A DNA stretch of 64,000 bases, from contig URET01000001.1 in assembly GCA_900546875.1 (NCBI GenBank), positions 1 to 64,000 of the forward strand, given 5' to 3'. Origin of the DNA: an uncultured Eubacteriales bacterium. GTDB lineage: Bacteria > Bacillota > Clostridia > Christensenellales > CAG-314. Below, piece by piece: positions 1 through 7,671 of the stretch. A program made the position numbers and the translations under genes. Each line of letters opens with the position of its first letter. Position 1 is the first letter of the stretch. The notes beneath the pieces were generated by a model, which ran no database searches, was not told where the DNA came from, and worked only from the letters and a program-made list of their open reading frames with translations.

Positions 1-2
1 TC

Positions 3-755
3 TATGTACCTGAGGGAAGCTATTTCGATTATTACGAAGAATTCTTTAATCTCGGTTATACAACATATTGTGCGGCTATCGATACCGGTAACGTTGAGAC
101 TTACAACTATATTTTTGTAGAGAACAACGGGATTGCCGTAGATGATGTCAGCGGTGTGGTTTATCTTCTTTCCGCTCCGTATATCGAGAGAGAAGGCTAC
201 AATCTTCTCGGCTGGTATACAAAAGACGGTACCGACGGTGACTGGGGCGTTAGAGTAAACCTCTATACTCCTTTCCTCGGCGAACCCGATGCCGACGGCA
301 ATGTATATCTCTATGCACGCTGGAGCGACACCGAAGTGTTTGAAGACGGTTCGACATTCCAGTATGCTTACCGCATGGAAGTTGATGTGACCCGTACGAT
401 AACTCTTACGAATACAGGTCTTGAAATATGGCTATTCCAGTTTACGGCTGAAAAATCCGGATTGTATATGCTTAACTTTGATTTCGACTTCTTTACCGCA
501 TATGATATGCAGTGCGTCGAACTCATTGATCCTCGCAACAACGTGATTCAGCCTACCTACTACATGACTGAACAAAGCAACGGTCTTTCCGGTTTCTATG
601 CCGAAGCAGGCAAGACGATGTATTTCTATGCATACCTTATTGACGATATCTACAACGAAGATTACAGCGAGATAATCGGCGTTAAGGATATATATGTTCC
701 TCTTGAGTTCACCGTCAATTTCGTAACGGAATATACGGGAGAAATTTGGTGGTAA
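3..755 (+). CDS. C-terminal part of a secreted/surface protein with an InlB B-repeat-like module (5' truncated by window edge)
   Basis: The reading frame is open from the left edge to a TAA, so the gene begins outside the window. Around nt 205-330 lies a short module with GYNLLGWYT, a charged acidic turn and a closing LYARW, the signature of the InlB B-repeat / Listeria-Bacteroides repeat found in extracellular adhesins of Bacillota. The remaining ~135 residues are rich in aromatic and acidic residues and look like a beta-rich domain. No LPXTG, transmembrane anchor or SLH motif is seen at the C-terminus, so anchoring, if any, must be in the missing part. A strong intrinsic terminator follows. 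The function beyond a probable cell-surface or secreted role is unknown. Confidence 0.7.
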   Translation, partial: YVPEGSYFDYYEEFFNLGYTTYCAAIDTGNVETYNYIFVENNGIAVDDVSGVVYLLSAPYIEREGYNLLGWYTKDGTDGDWGVRVNLYTPFLGEPDADGNVYLYARWSDTEVFEDGSTFQYAYRMEVDVTRTITLTNTGLEIWLFQFTAEKSGLYMLNFDFDFFTAYDMQCVELIDPRNNVIQPTYYMTEQSNGLSGFYAEAGKTMYFYAYLIDDIYNEDYSEIIGVKDIYVPLEFTVNFVTEYTGEIWW

Positions 756-826
756 ACGAATGATTGAATAACACAGGAATAAAATGCTGATTTCCGGTGT
801 TATGAATTCAGGATAACGGAATCTAT

Positions 827-859
827 ACTGCCGCAGGTCAAAAGCCTGCGGCAGTTTTT
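827..859 (+). terminator. Intrinsic terminator after the surface-protein gene
   Basis: A perfect GC-rich stem CTGCCGCAGG / CCTGCGGCAG with a short TCAAAAG loop is followed by TTTTT. It lies about 75 bases after the stop codon and separates this gene from the MarR operon. Confidence 0.85.
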
Positions 860-1046
860 CGGTCTTGCAGTAAGATCGTGTCACTTCTGAAGACTGGATA
901 TCGGATGCGGGGTCATGGCGCCGCTTTAAGCCGAATGCCGGAAATCGTGACGATCATTGATTCCGGCAGGACGTACCGGGTGCAGGGAAGAAAAAATACG
1001 CTGTATTATTTTTGTTCTTTCTGTTTGACAAATCCGGACAATATAC
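860..1046. other. Intergenic stretch without a supported gene
   Basis: Between the terminator and the MarR promoter I see no convincing coding region. Short open frames exist on both strands, but they lack a ribosome binding site, recognisable composition or family features. Confidence 0.6.
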
Positions 1047-1075
1047 TTGACATAAACGTTCAGTTGTTTTATAAT
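1047..1075 (+). promoter_or_regulatory. Consensus sigma-A promoter of the MarR/ABC exporter operon
   Basis: TTGACA (1047-1052) and TATAAT (1070-1075) are separated by 17 bases, a full match to the vegetative consensus. The expected transcription start falls inside the operator-like repeats that follow. Confidence 0.85.
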
Positions 1076-1076
1076 T

Positions 1077-1145
1077 GTTGCGTAAGCAACAGTTGCGATT
1101 GCAACTTTAAGATCCGGGTTTAGGCGTTACAGTTGCGATTGTAAT
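1077..1145 (+). promoter_or_regulatory. Three operator-like inverted repeats GTTGC-N4-GYAAY
   Basis: GTTGC gtaa GCAAC (1077-1090), GTTGC gatt GCAAC (1092-1105) and GTTGC gatt GTAAT (1132-1145) lie directly downstream of the -10 box. The second and third copies are also part of longer imperfect direct repeats that include an ATCCGG element. Their position and symmetry suggest binding sites for the MarR regulator encoded next, giving autorepression. This is inference from position. Confidence 0.6.
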
Positions 1146-1177
1146 ATTAAAAATCCGGTTTATAGCGAGGAGGGAAA

Positions 1178-1624
1178 ATGATACCTTATTTGCGGTATAT
1201 CAATAAGATTGCAAGATGTACCACCCGTTATCGGGGCGAACAGTTGAAGGAGTACGGTTTAAAGGGCTGTCATTTTGTATATCTAATACATGTTTGTGCC
1301 AATCCCGGACTCAGTCAGGATGAGATCAGTAAAAATATTTACATAAATAAAAGCAATGTGGCAAGGCAGCTTGCTTTTCTTGAAGAGCAGGGGTTTGTTT
1401 ACCGTTTGCCTCGAGAGGAGGACAAAAGGGTGACGGAGGTTTTCCCGACCAAAAAAACTTTAGATATGTATCCGAGGTTAAGGGAGATCCTCAGAGAATG
1501 GTCTGACTTTGTTTTTTCGGATTTTACGCAGGATGAACTCGATATTTTCGGGAGGCTCGTGATTAAGGCGTCTGAAAGAGCTGCTGAAAAAGTCGAATCG
1601 GTTTACTCTGCCGGGGAGGAATAA
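1178..1624 (+). CDS. MarR-family transcriptional regulator
   Basis: This 148-residue protein has the MarR winged-helix layout. A helix-turn-helix spans roughly residues 45-70 (LSQDEISKN...NKSNVARQL), followed by a wing with REEDKR near residues 85-92 and a C-terminal dimerisation helix. The ATG is preceded by an AGGAGG-type site. It is the first gene of an operon with two ABC exporter subunits, and the stop is four bases from the next start. MarR proteins in this arrangement usually repress the exporter and are relieved by its substrate. The palindromes between promoter and gene support autoregulation. The inducer cannot be deduced. Confidence 0.88.
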   Translation: MIPYLRYINKIARCTTRYRGEQLKEYGLKGCHFVYLIHVCANPGLSQDEISKNIYINKSNVARQLAFLEEQGFVYRLPREEDKRVTEVFPTKKTLDMYPRLREILREWSDFVFSDFTQDELDIFGRLVIKASERAAEKVESVYSAGEE

Positions 1625-1627
1625 TTC

Positions 1628-3343
1628 TTGAAGACTCTGAAATTTTACTTGAAACCTAAACTCGGCAAAATGGCCGTATGTTTTTTTGTTAAATTCCTCG
1701 GAACTGTTGCAGAATTGCTGTTGCCTTATCTTCTTACATATATACTTGAGGAGATCACTCCGAAAAATGATGTAAACGAAGTTTATTTATGGGGCGGGGT
1801 GATGGTTTTTTGTGCCGTATGCGCCATGGTGTTCAACATACTTGCCAACAGGATGTCCACACGGATTTCGAGAGAGGTCACGAGGGCATTAAGAAAGGAT
1901 CTGTTTGTCAAGGTGATGTATCTTTCGTCATCTCAGGTAGATAAATATACTATGCCATCCATTCTCACTCGTCTAACTTCGGACACATATTATGTTCATC
2001 AGATGGTAGACAGGATGCAGAGACTCGGAGTGAGGGCGCCTATTTTGCTGTTAGGCGGTATAGCGCTGACTTTTTTGCTTGATCCGGTGCTTACTCTCGT
2101 ACTTATTGCATTATTACCTGTATTGGCATTTATTTCAATATATATTTCACAGAAAGGTGTTCCGCTTTATGACGCCACTCAGCGGTCTCAGGATGAGATG
2201 GTAAGGAAGGTGCGTGAAAACATGACGGGAGTAAGGGTCATAAAGGCGCTTTCTAAAACCGACTATGAAAAAGAAAGGTTTACCGAAATAAATGCCGAAC
2301 TTATGAAAAGGGATCAGAAAGCGAATCTTCTGATGGCGAAATCCGGACCATTGCTGAGTTTTGTATTGTATCTCGGGTTGACCATAGTGGTATTTGTAGG
2401 TGCATTCAGGGTTGAATACGGCGTAATGACACCGGAAAAGATCGTGCCTTTTTTAAGCTACTTTGTATTGATACTCAATGCGATAATCATGGTCACGCGA
2501 ATTTTCACCTTATACACAAAGGGGGCGGCGAGTGCAAAGCGTATCGAGGAAGTAATGATAGCGCCCAAGGATATGCTGCTGATAAACGATACCGAAATAA
2601 AAAATGATTTCCGTCTGAAATTTGAGAACGTAAGTTTTTCTTATAACAAGAAAAGAAACGATATTGAAAATATAAGTTTTGAACTGAAAAAAGGTGACAC
2701 GCTCGGCATCATCGGCGGAACCGGAAGCGGGAAAACCACGCTCATCAGTTTAATGCTCCGGTTATATGACGCCGACAGCGGAAGCATCACAGTAGACGGA
2801 CGGGATATCAGGTCGATCCCTGCGGGTGAGCTTCACAGGAAATTCGGTGTTGTATTTCAGAATGATTTTGTATACGCAGACACAATAAAAGAAAACATCC
2901 TTTTAGGCAGACATATCAGCGAAACCGATGTAGCTTCGGCTACCAAGACTGCTCAGGCCGATATAATTCTTGCCGGAAAGGAAGGCGGGCTTGAGCATAA
3001 ACTTACCGGAGCGGGAGCAAATCTGAGCGGCGGACAGAAGCAGCGTCTGTTAATATCCCGTGCTCTTGCAGGGAATCCCGAGATTCTCATTCTCGATGAC
3101 AGTTCCAGTGCTCTCGATTATAAAACCGACGCAAACCTCAGAAAGGCATTAAGAAGCAATTACGGCGACACGACTACCGTAATAGTAGCGCAGCGAATCA
3201 GTTCGATCCAGTATGCCGACCTGATCATTATGCTGGACGGCGGGAAGGTTATCGGAATGGGTACGCATGAGCAGCTTCTTGCTTCATGCGAACAGTACAA
3301 AGATATTTATCAGGTCCAGATGGGAGCGGAGGAATTATTATGA
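1628..3343 (+). CDS. ABC exporter, fused permease/ATPase subunit with degenerate catalytic site
   Basis: A 571-residue half-transporter starting with TTG four bases after the MarR stop. An N-terminal six-helix ABC exporter membrane domain (about residues 15-310) is followed by a nucleotide-binding domain. Walker A GGTGSGKTT is near 363-371 and the signature LSGGQ near 464. The Walker B end reads ILILDD, with Asp491 where the catalytic Glu normally stands. A Glu-to-Asp change in one subunit is typical of heterodimeric exporters such as BmrCD, LmrCD and TM287/288. The next gene overlaps by four bases and encodes the partner. Probable role: export of a drug, lipid or peptide; the substrate is unknown. 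Confidence 0.9.
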   Translation: MKTLKFYLKPKLGKMAVCFFVKFLGTVAELLLPYLLTYILEEITPKNDVNEVYLWGGVMVFCAVCAMVFNILANRMSTRISREVTRALRKDLFVKVMYLSSSQVDKYTMPSILTRLTSDTYYVHQMVDRMQRLGVRAPILLLGGIALTFLLDPVLTLVLIALLPVLAFISIYISQKGVPLYDATQRSQDEMVRKVRENMTGVRVIKALSKTDYEKERFTEINAELMKRDQKANLLMAKSGPLLSFVLYLGLTIVVFVGAFRVEYGVMTPEKIVPFLSYFVLILNAIIMVTRIFTLYTKGAASAKRIEEVMIAPKDMLLINDTEIKNDFRLKFENVSFSYNKKRNDIENISFELKKGDTLGIIGGTGSGKTTLISLMLRLYDADSGSITVDGRDIRSIPAGELHRKFGVVFQNDFVYADTIKENILLGRHISETDVASATKTAQADIILAGKEGGLEHKLTGAGANLSGGQKQRLLISRALAGNPEILILDDSSSALDYKTDANLRKALRSNYGDTTTVIVAQRISSIQYADLIIMLDGGKVIGMGTHEQLLASCEQYKDIYQVQMGAEELL

Positions 3344-5139
3344 AGAAAAAGAATCAGCCTGAAATAAGCTCCTCCGGGAAAGAGGTCAAAAAGAAAAATA
3401 AGCTTTATATTCTTAAAAGACTCGGCAAGTATCTTATAAGATACAGGTTTTTGTTCATCGTGATACTTTTCCTTTCTGCAGCGAGCAACGCTTTCAACCT
3501 GATCGGTCCTATACTTTCCGGAAAGGCAATCGACGCAATCAATCTCGGTGAGGGCAATGTGGACTTTTATTCCGTTTATCTTTACTGCGGTTTGATGGCA
3601 TTGTTTTATTTTTGTTCATCGGCTCTGAATTATATACTTTCACTGCTTATGATAAAACTGAGCAGAAATGTTGTATTCAGGATGAGAAAGGATGTATTCG
3701 ATAAACTTGTGTCTTTACCTGTCGGTTTTTTCGATACGCATCATATTGGTGACGTCATAAGCATCATATCTTATGATATAGATACCGTGAACGCATCTTT
3801 GTCAGGAGATATAGTCCAGATACTCACGACGATTTTTACGGTCGCCGGGTCATTGATAATGATGTTGAGTATAAGTCCTTCATTGGTATTGGTTTTTGTA
3901 GTAACGGTTCCGGTCTCTTATTTTCTTACTCGATATATAGCTAAAAGAGTTCATCCGTTATTCAGAACGAGAAGTCGTAAGCTTGGAGAGTTGAACGGTT
4001 TTATCGAAGAAATAATTAACGGTCAGAAAACCATAAAAGTTTATAACTGTGAAGAAGCTATGATAGATCGCATGAGCGTGAAAAACGACGAAGCCGTAGA
4101 AGCTTATTACAAAGCCGATTATTACGGTACAATGATGGGGCCATGCACGAATTTTATCAATAATGTTTCTCTGGCATTAGTTAGCGTATTCGGTGCTTTG
4201 CTGTATATGTCAAGCGGAGCAACGTTTTCATTGGGAGACCTTTCATCGTTTGTAATGTATTCGAGGAAGTTTGCCGGACCGATAAACGAATTTGTAAACG
4301 TGCTTAGCGAATTGCAGTCTGCATTTGCCGCGGCTGAAAGAGTTTTCCGTCTGCTTGACGAAGAACCGGAACCGGCAGACAGCAAAGATGCAATAATACT
4401 CGATAATATTGAAGGGGACGTAAGAATGAAGAATGTGCGATTTGCTTATGATCCCGGTCGTGATATAATACATAATCTCAGTCTGCACGCCAAAAAGGGG
4501 GGAGTGGTTGCGATAGTCGGGCCTACAGGTGCAGGAAAGACTACTCTTATAAATCTTCTTATGCGCTTTTACGATGTTAATGAGGGCGGAGTTTACGTGG
4601 ACGACAAGGATATCAGAACCGTAACGAGAAGAAGTCTTCGTTTGGGGTACACGATGGTCCTGCAGGACACATGGCTTTTTTACGGTACGATTTTCGACAA
4701 CATAGCGTACGGGAAAGAGGGCGTTACTCGTGACGAAGTAATAAATGTATGCAAAGCAGCGAAGATACATGATTTTATAATGTCTTTGCCTAGCGGCTAC
4801 GATACAATACTGAGTGATAACGCGATAAATATTTCAAAGGGACAAAAACAGCTTCTTACCATTGCGCGTGCAATGCTCCTCGATTCCAAAATGCTGATAC
4901 TCGATGAAGCGACCTCCAATGTGGATACGCGTACGGAAAGGGAAATTCAGGACGCAATGCTGAACCTGATGAAGGATAAGACGTGTTTTGTCATTGCTCA
5001 CCGATTATCTACGATAAGGAATGCTGACGTAATACTTGTCATGAGAGGCGGTGACGTCATAGAGCAGGGTACTCATGATTCGTTGATGGCTCAGAACGGC
5101 TTTTATAAGGAACTTTATAAAAGTCAGTTTGAGTCCTGA
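3340..5139 (+). CDS. ABC exporter, fused permease/ATPase partner subunit
   Basis: A 599-residue half-transporter. The ATG at 3340 overlaps the previous stop (ATGA) and has a GGAGG-type site just upstream; a longer frame upstream exists but is not needed. Six membrane helices are followed by an ATPase domain with Walker A GPTGAGKTT near 394-402, a Walker B LILDEATS with the canonical Glu near 522, and a signature changed to ISKGQ near 497. In a dimer this altered signature would face the Walker motifs of the first subunit, so both defects fall in the same composite site and leave one fully catalytic site. This is the known asymmetric heterodimer design. Transcription ends at the hairpin just after the gene. 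Confidence 0.9.
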   Translation: MKKKNQPEISSSGKEVKKKNKLYILKRLGKYLIRYRFLFIVILFLSAASNAFNLIGPILSGKAIDAINLGEGNVDFYSVYLYCGLMALFYFCSSALNYILSLLMIKLSRNVVFRMRKDVFDKLVSLPVGFFDTHHIGDVISIISYDIDTVNASLSGDIVQILTTIFTVAGSLIMMLSISPSLVLVFVVTVPVSYFLTRYIAKRVHPLFRTRSRKLGELNGFIEEIINGQKTIKVYNCEEAMIDRMSVKNDEAVEAYYKADYYGTMMGPCTNFINNVSLALVSVFGALLYMSSGATFSLGDLSSFVMYSRKFAGPINEFVNVLSELQSAFAAAERVFRLLDEEPEPADSKDAIILDNIEGDVRMKNVRFAYDPGRDIIHNLSLHAKKGGVVAIVGPTGAGKTTLINLLMRFYDVNEGGVYVDDKDIRTVTRRSLRLGYTMVLQDTWLFYGTIFDNIAYGKEGVTRDEVINVCKAAKIHDFIMSLPSGYDTILSDNAINISKGQKQLLTIARAMLLDSKMLILDEATSNVDTRTEREIQDAMLNLMKDKTCFVIAHRLSTIRNADVILVMRGGDVIEQGTHDSLMAQNGFYKELYKSQFES

Positions 5140-5158
5140 TATCGGCGATATGAAAAAA

Positions 5159-5182
5159 GCGGGGAGAAACCCCCGTTTTTTT
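5159..5182 (+). terminator. Intrinsic terminator of the MarR/ABC exporter operon
   Basis: CGGGG and CCCCG arms around an AGAAAC loop are followed by seven T. It starts 20 bases after the last stop codon of the operon. Confidence 0.85.
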
Positions 5183-5184
5183 AT

Positions 5185-5356
5185 AAAGGATAGACAAAGG
5201 GCAAAGAACATGTCAAGTGAAAGGCCTGATAAAACCGTACGATAACCATATGATTCAGATAGACTTGAAAAGCATATGTCAAGTGAAAGGGCCTGATAAA
5301 AAGCAAAGTGTAAGTCAGGAAATTGGACATACAGAAAGGATAGACGAAGGGCGAAG
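5185..5356 (+). repeat. Two pairs of intergenic direct repeats in the order A-B-B-A
   Basis: Block A, starting AAAGGATAGAC, occurs at 5185-5206 and 5335-5356 with two changes in 22 bases. Block B, starting ATGTCAAGTGAAAGG, occurs at 5210-5234 and 5276-5301 with one base inserted. All copies are in the same orientation. No gene is supported between 5140 and 5572 on either strand. The role is unknown; duplication of promoter-proximal DNA or a decayed element are possible. Confidence 0.55.
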
Positions 5357-5430
5357 TATATTCTGAAGCTTTTTGCTTTAATATGGTATCTAACTGAGCT
5401 GAGAAACGGGAATATATCGTACAAAAATAC

Positions 5431-5459
5431 TTGACAATATATTTGCTTGGGTTTATACT
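5431..5459 (+). promoter_or_regulatory. Consensus promoter of the TM1266/ABC transporter operon
   Basis: TTGACA (5431-5436) and TATACT (5454-5459) with a 17-base spacer. The expected start near 5466 gives a leader of about 105 bases before the first gene. Confidence 0.85.
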
Positions 5460-5465
5460 GACAGT

Positions 5466-5561
5466 AACCTGAGCCGGAAGGTACGTCCCTACGGGAAAGG
5501 ATCGGATATAACTTATGTTATTATTGGTTTCTTCCTTCCGAGCCGGAGGAAGATTTTTTTT
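5466..5561 (+). promoter_or_regulatory. Structured leader with an intrinsic terminator before the first gene (attenuator, riboswitch candidate)
   Basis: The leader ends in a terminator hairpin, CTTCCTTCCG (5531-5540) pairing with CGGAGGAAG (5544-5552) with one bulged base, followed by eight T. The gene's own ribosome binding site TGGAGG lies right after the T run. An upstream CGGAAGG (5475-5481) could pair with CCTTCCG of the terminator's left arm and act as antiterminator. A terminator inside a 5' leader indicates premature termination control. I compared it by eye with TPP, T-box, purine, SAM, FMN, glycine, lysine, preQ1, fluoride, guanidine and THF patterns and recognised none, so the ligand or protein is unknown. 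Confidence 0.65.
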
Positions 5562-5572
5562 GGAGGAAAAAA

Positions 5573-5821
5573 ATGGAAGAGAAAAAAGTTGCGGTTATAT
5601 CTGTTATCATGGAAAATACTGAATGTGCCGATCAGGTCAACGAAGTTTTCCGGACTTACGCAGATTACGTGATTGGAAGGATGGGGATTCCTTATCATGA
5701 GAGAGGCATCTCGATAATCACTGCGGTAGTGGATGCGGATCAGGAGATCATAAACGGCATAACGGGAAAACTGGGCATGATAAAATGTGTAAGTGCGAAG
5801 GCTCTGATAAGGAGCATATAA
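5573..5821 (+). CDS. TM1266-like iron-only hydrogenase system putative regulator (small ACT-like fold)
   Basis: An 82-residue protein with the pattern of the TM1266 family: a beta strand KVAVISVIMEN, a helix ending in FRTYADYVIGRMGIPYHERGISIITAVVDA, and a C-terminal GKLGMIKCVSAKALI. The family resembles the ligand-binding half of NikR/ACT proteins and lacks a DNA-binding domain. It is found beside [FeFe]-hydrogenase maturation genes or small transporters in Clostridia and Thermotoga. Here it heads an operon with an NMT1-like binding protein and permease behind an attenuated leader, so it may sense the cargo or its metabolic product. The ribosome binding site TGGAGG is strong. Family assignment is fairly secure; the role is not. 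Confidence 0.75.
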   Translation: MEEKKVAVISVIMENTECADQVNEVFRTYADYVIGRMGIPYHERGISIITAVVDADQEIINGITGKLGMIKCVSAKALIRSI

Positions 5822-5836
5822 AAGGAGATGAGGAAC

Positions 5837-6787
5837 ATGAAGAAAGTTTTGGTGATTTTTGCTTTGGTACTGCTTGTTTTTGCGGTTGCCGGATGTGTTG
5901 ACAGGAAAGATGAAAAGATAAACGTTTATCTTCCGGACGGTGCACCGGCGCTTGCTCTTGCTTATATGATGGAGAACTATACCGAGGTTGCTGGAAAAGA
6001 AGTCACGTATACCGTGGTACCCAGCAATACCATAGCGGCGTATGTATCAAACGGAAGCGCGGATATGGCGATAATGCCTACTAATGCGGCGGTCAATGTA
6101 TTCAATGCGGGGAAGGATATCAGCATGATCTCGGTAAACACATTTGGAAATCTATATATGGTATCCGGTGAAGATTATACATCTACCGAAGAGCTTAAAG
6201 GAAAAGTCATTGCGGTAATAGGGCAGGCGCAGACACCTGATCTTGTGCTGAGAAGCGTACTTGCTGCAGACGGAATAGAAGTAGCTGAAGGTGATGAGCC
6301 GCAGGAAGGGAAGGTGACAATACTTTACGCTGATGACGGCGGAGCGGCGATAGGCTTTATAGTTGCGGGGAAAGTGGACGCGGCGCTTTTGGGAGAACCT
6401 GCAGTGACCACGGCTATGAAAAAAACCGGAGGGAAGATAGTATTTGATCTTCAGGAGGAGTGGCAAAGAGTCACGGGATTTGAAGGTTATCCTCAGGCAT
6501 GTCTTATAGCATACAACAGTCTGCCCGGATATTTTATAGAGCAGTTCGTTAAAGGTATGGAGGAAGGCGTAGGTTTTGTTGAAGAGAATCCGGAAAGAGC
6601 AGTTGAGCTGATAACGCAGAATATGCTTGAAGGAACAGAACCGAGTATCACTTCATTGACCCGTGAAACGGCTGTGCGTTGCAATGTGGGAATGCAGAAA
6701 GCTTCGGAAGCGAAGGATTCCGTAGAGAAGTATATTGCTGAACTCGGACTTTCGATAAATAAAGACGGATTTTTTTACGGACTCTGA
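5837..6787 (+). CDS. ABC transporter substrate-binding lipoprotein, NMT1/THI5/SsuA-like
   Basis: A 316-residue exported protein. A signal peptide with hydrophobic core ends in the lipobox VAGC (Cys near residue 18), so it is anchored to the outer face of the membrane. The mature part has the two-lobed periplasmic-binding-protein pattern seen in NMT1/THI5-like proteins: VYLPDGAPALALAYMM, then SADMAIMPTNAAVNVF and a GKVDAALLGEPAVT segment. ATG at 5837 is chosen because GGAG lies nine bases upstream; an ATG at 5828 would touch that site. Members bind thiamine precursors, sulfonates, riboflavin-like compounds or others, and the cargo cannot be read here. It works with the permease that follows. 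Confidence 0.85.
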   Translation: MKKVLVIFALVLLVFAVAGCVDRKDEKINVYLPDGAPALALAYMMENYTEVAGKEVTYTVVPSNTIAAYVSNGSADMAIMPTNAAVNVFNAGKDISMISVNTFGNLYMVSGEDYTSTEELKGKVIAVIGQAQTPDLVLRSVLAADGIEVAEGDEPQEGKVTILYADDGGAAIGFIVAGKVDAALLGEPAVTTAMKKTGGKIVFDLQEEWQRVTGFEGYPQACLIAYNSLPGYFIEQFVKGMEEGVGFVEENPERAVELITQNMLEGTEPSITSLTRETAVRCNVGMQKASEAKDSVEKYIAELGLSINKDGFFYGL

Positions 6788-6811
6788 TAATAAGGGAAAA
6801 AATAGAGGTTT

Positions 6812-7591
6812 ATGAAAAGGGAAAAGGGTAAAGCGAGGAGGATAATAAACACGTTGATGCCGCTGACAGGAGTAGCGGCGGCAGTAGCAGTATGGTGGAT
6901 AGCGTCGGCGGTATATGCCAATCCCGTATTATTTCCGTCGCCGGCGGATTCACTTATACGCGCTTTAGAACTTTTCCCTTCCGATGATTTTCCTTTGCGT
7001 CTGATGAATACATTTTTACGCGGATCGTTGTCGTTTGCGGTATCGTATATATGTGCTTTAGGTTGTGCGGTGATATGCAGGTCGACAGGTATATTCAAAG
7101 CGGTAAATCCGGTGATATCGGCAGTGCGCGCCGTGCCCACGATAACGGTGATATTATTGGTATTTCTTTGGACGGGAGCAAAAATAACGCCTGTGATAGT
7201 AGCTTCTCTTGTAGTGTTTCCTACGCTTTTCACAATGTTTTATTCGGCTTTATCCGGGATAGATAAGGCTTATGTGGAAGGTGTATGGCTTGAAGGCGGG
7301 GGGAGGTTAAGCATAATAAGATACGTATATGTTCCATTTATGCACACGTCGCTGATAGAGGGTGCGGGGAGCGGGCTCAGTCTGTCGCTGAAACTTGTCG
7401 TATCGGCTGAGGCGATAGCGCAGACCGCGTTGTCGATAGGGGCGATGATGAAACAGGCAAGCGCTGAGTTTGATCCTGCCACGCTTTTTGCGACAGCTCT
7501 CATAATAGCTTTGCTGTGCATTCTGATAGAATGGAGCATACCGGCAATTGACAGGAAAATTACGAAAGGAAAATACGAAGATCAGGTTTAA
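6812..7591 (+). CDS. ABC transporter permease (BPD_transp_1 type)
   Basis: A 259-residue integral membrane protein with about six hydrophobic helices. The conserved cytoplasmic EAA loop appears as VEGVWLEGGGRLSIIRYVYVP near residues 150-171, where the ATPase would dock. It follows the binding lipoprotein by 24 bases. Its ATPase partner is not encoded in this operon or anywhere else in the window, so an ATPase from another locus must be used or the importer is incomplete. The best guess is an importer of the SsuC/ThiX/RibX class; the substrate is unknown. Confidence 0.85.
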   Translation: MKREKGKARRIINTLMPLTGVAAAVAVWWIASAVYANPVLFPSPADSLIRALELFPSDDFPLRLMNTFLRGSLSFAVSYICALGCAVICRSTGIFKAVNPVISAVRAVPTITVILLVFLWTGAKITPVIVASLVVFPTLFTMFYSALSGIDKAYVEGVWLEGGGRLSIIRYVYVPFMHTSLIEGAGSGLSLSLKLVVSAEAIAQTALSIGAMMKQASAEFDPATLFATALIIALLCILIEWSIPAIDRKITKGKYEDQV

Positions 7592-7614
7592 ATGTCAAAG
7601 TCGCTTGCAAAACG

Positions 7615-7644
7615 TTAGACAGCAGAAGTAAAATGTGGTATAAT
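7615..7644 (+). promoter_or_regulatory. Promoter of the pyr operon
   Basis: TTAGAC (7615-7620) and TATAAT (7639-7644), spacer 18, with a TG three bases before the -10 box. The predicted leader is only about 20 bases and consists almost entirely of the ribosome binding site, so there is no room for a PyrR-type attenuator. Confidence 0.65.
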
Positions 7645-7671
7645 AAGAGAAATGTGCGGGAGGCTTAGAAG

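Noticed and set aside
878..1123. 81-residue open frame before the MarR gene
   Set aside because: It has no ribosome binding site and runs through the consensus promoter and the operator repeats, so it is chance.
5005..5424. 139-residue minus-strand frame with an internal repeat
   Set aside because: It overlaps the end of the ABC gene, its terminator and the direct repeats; the apparent protein repeat is only the DNA repeat translated.
5466..5561. T-box or TPP riboswitch in the TM1266 leader
   Set aside because: CGTCCCT and ACCTGA pieces recall these classes, but the leader is too short for a T-box and lacks the TPP core elements in order.
7645..7671. PyrR-binding attenuator ahead of pyrC
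   Set aside because: The leader after the promoter is only about 20 bases, and no terminator hairpin lies before pyrC.
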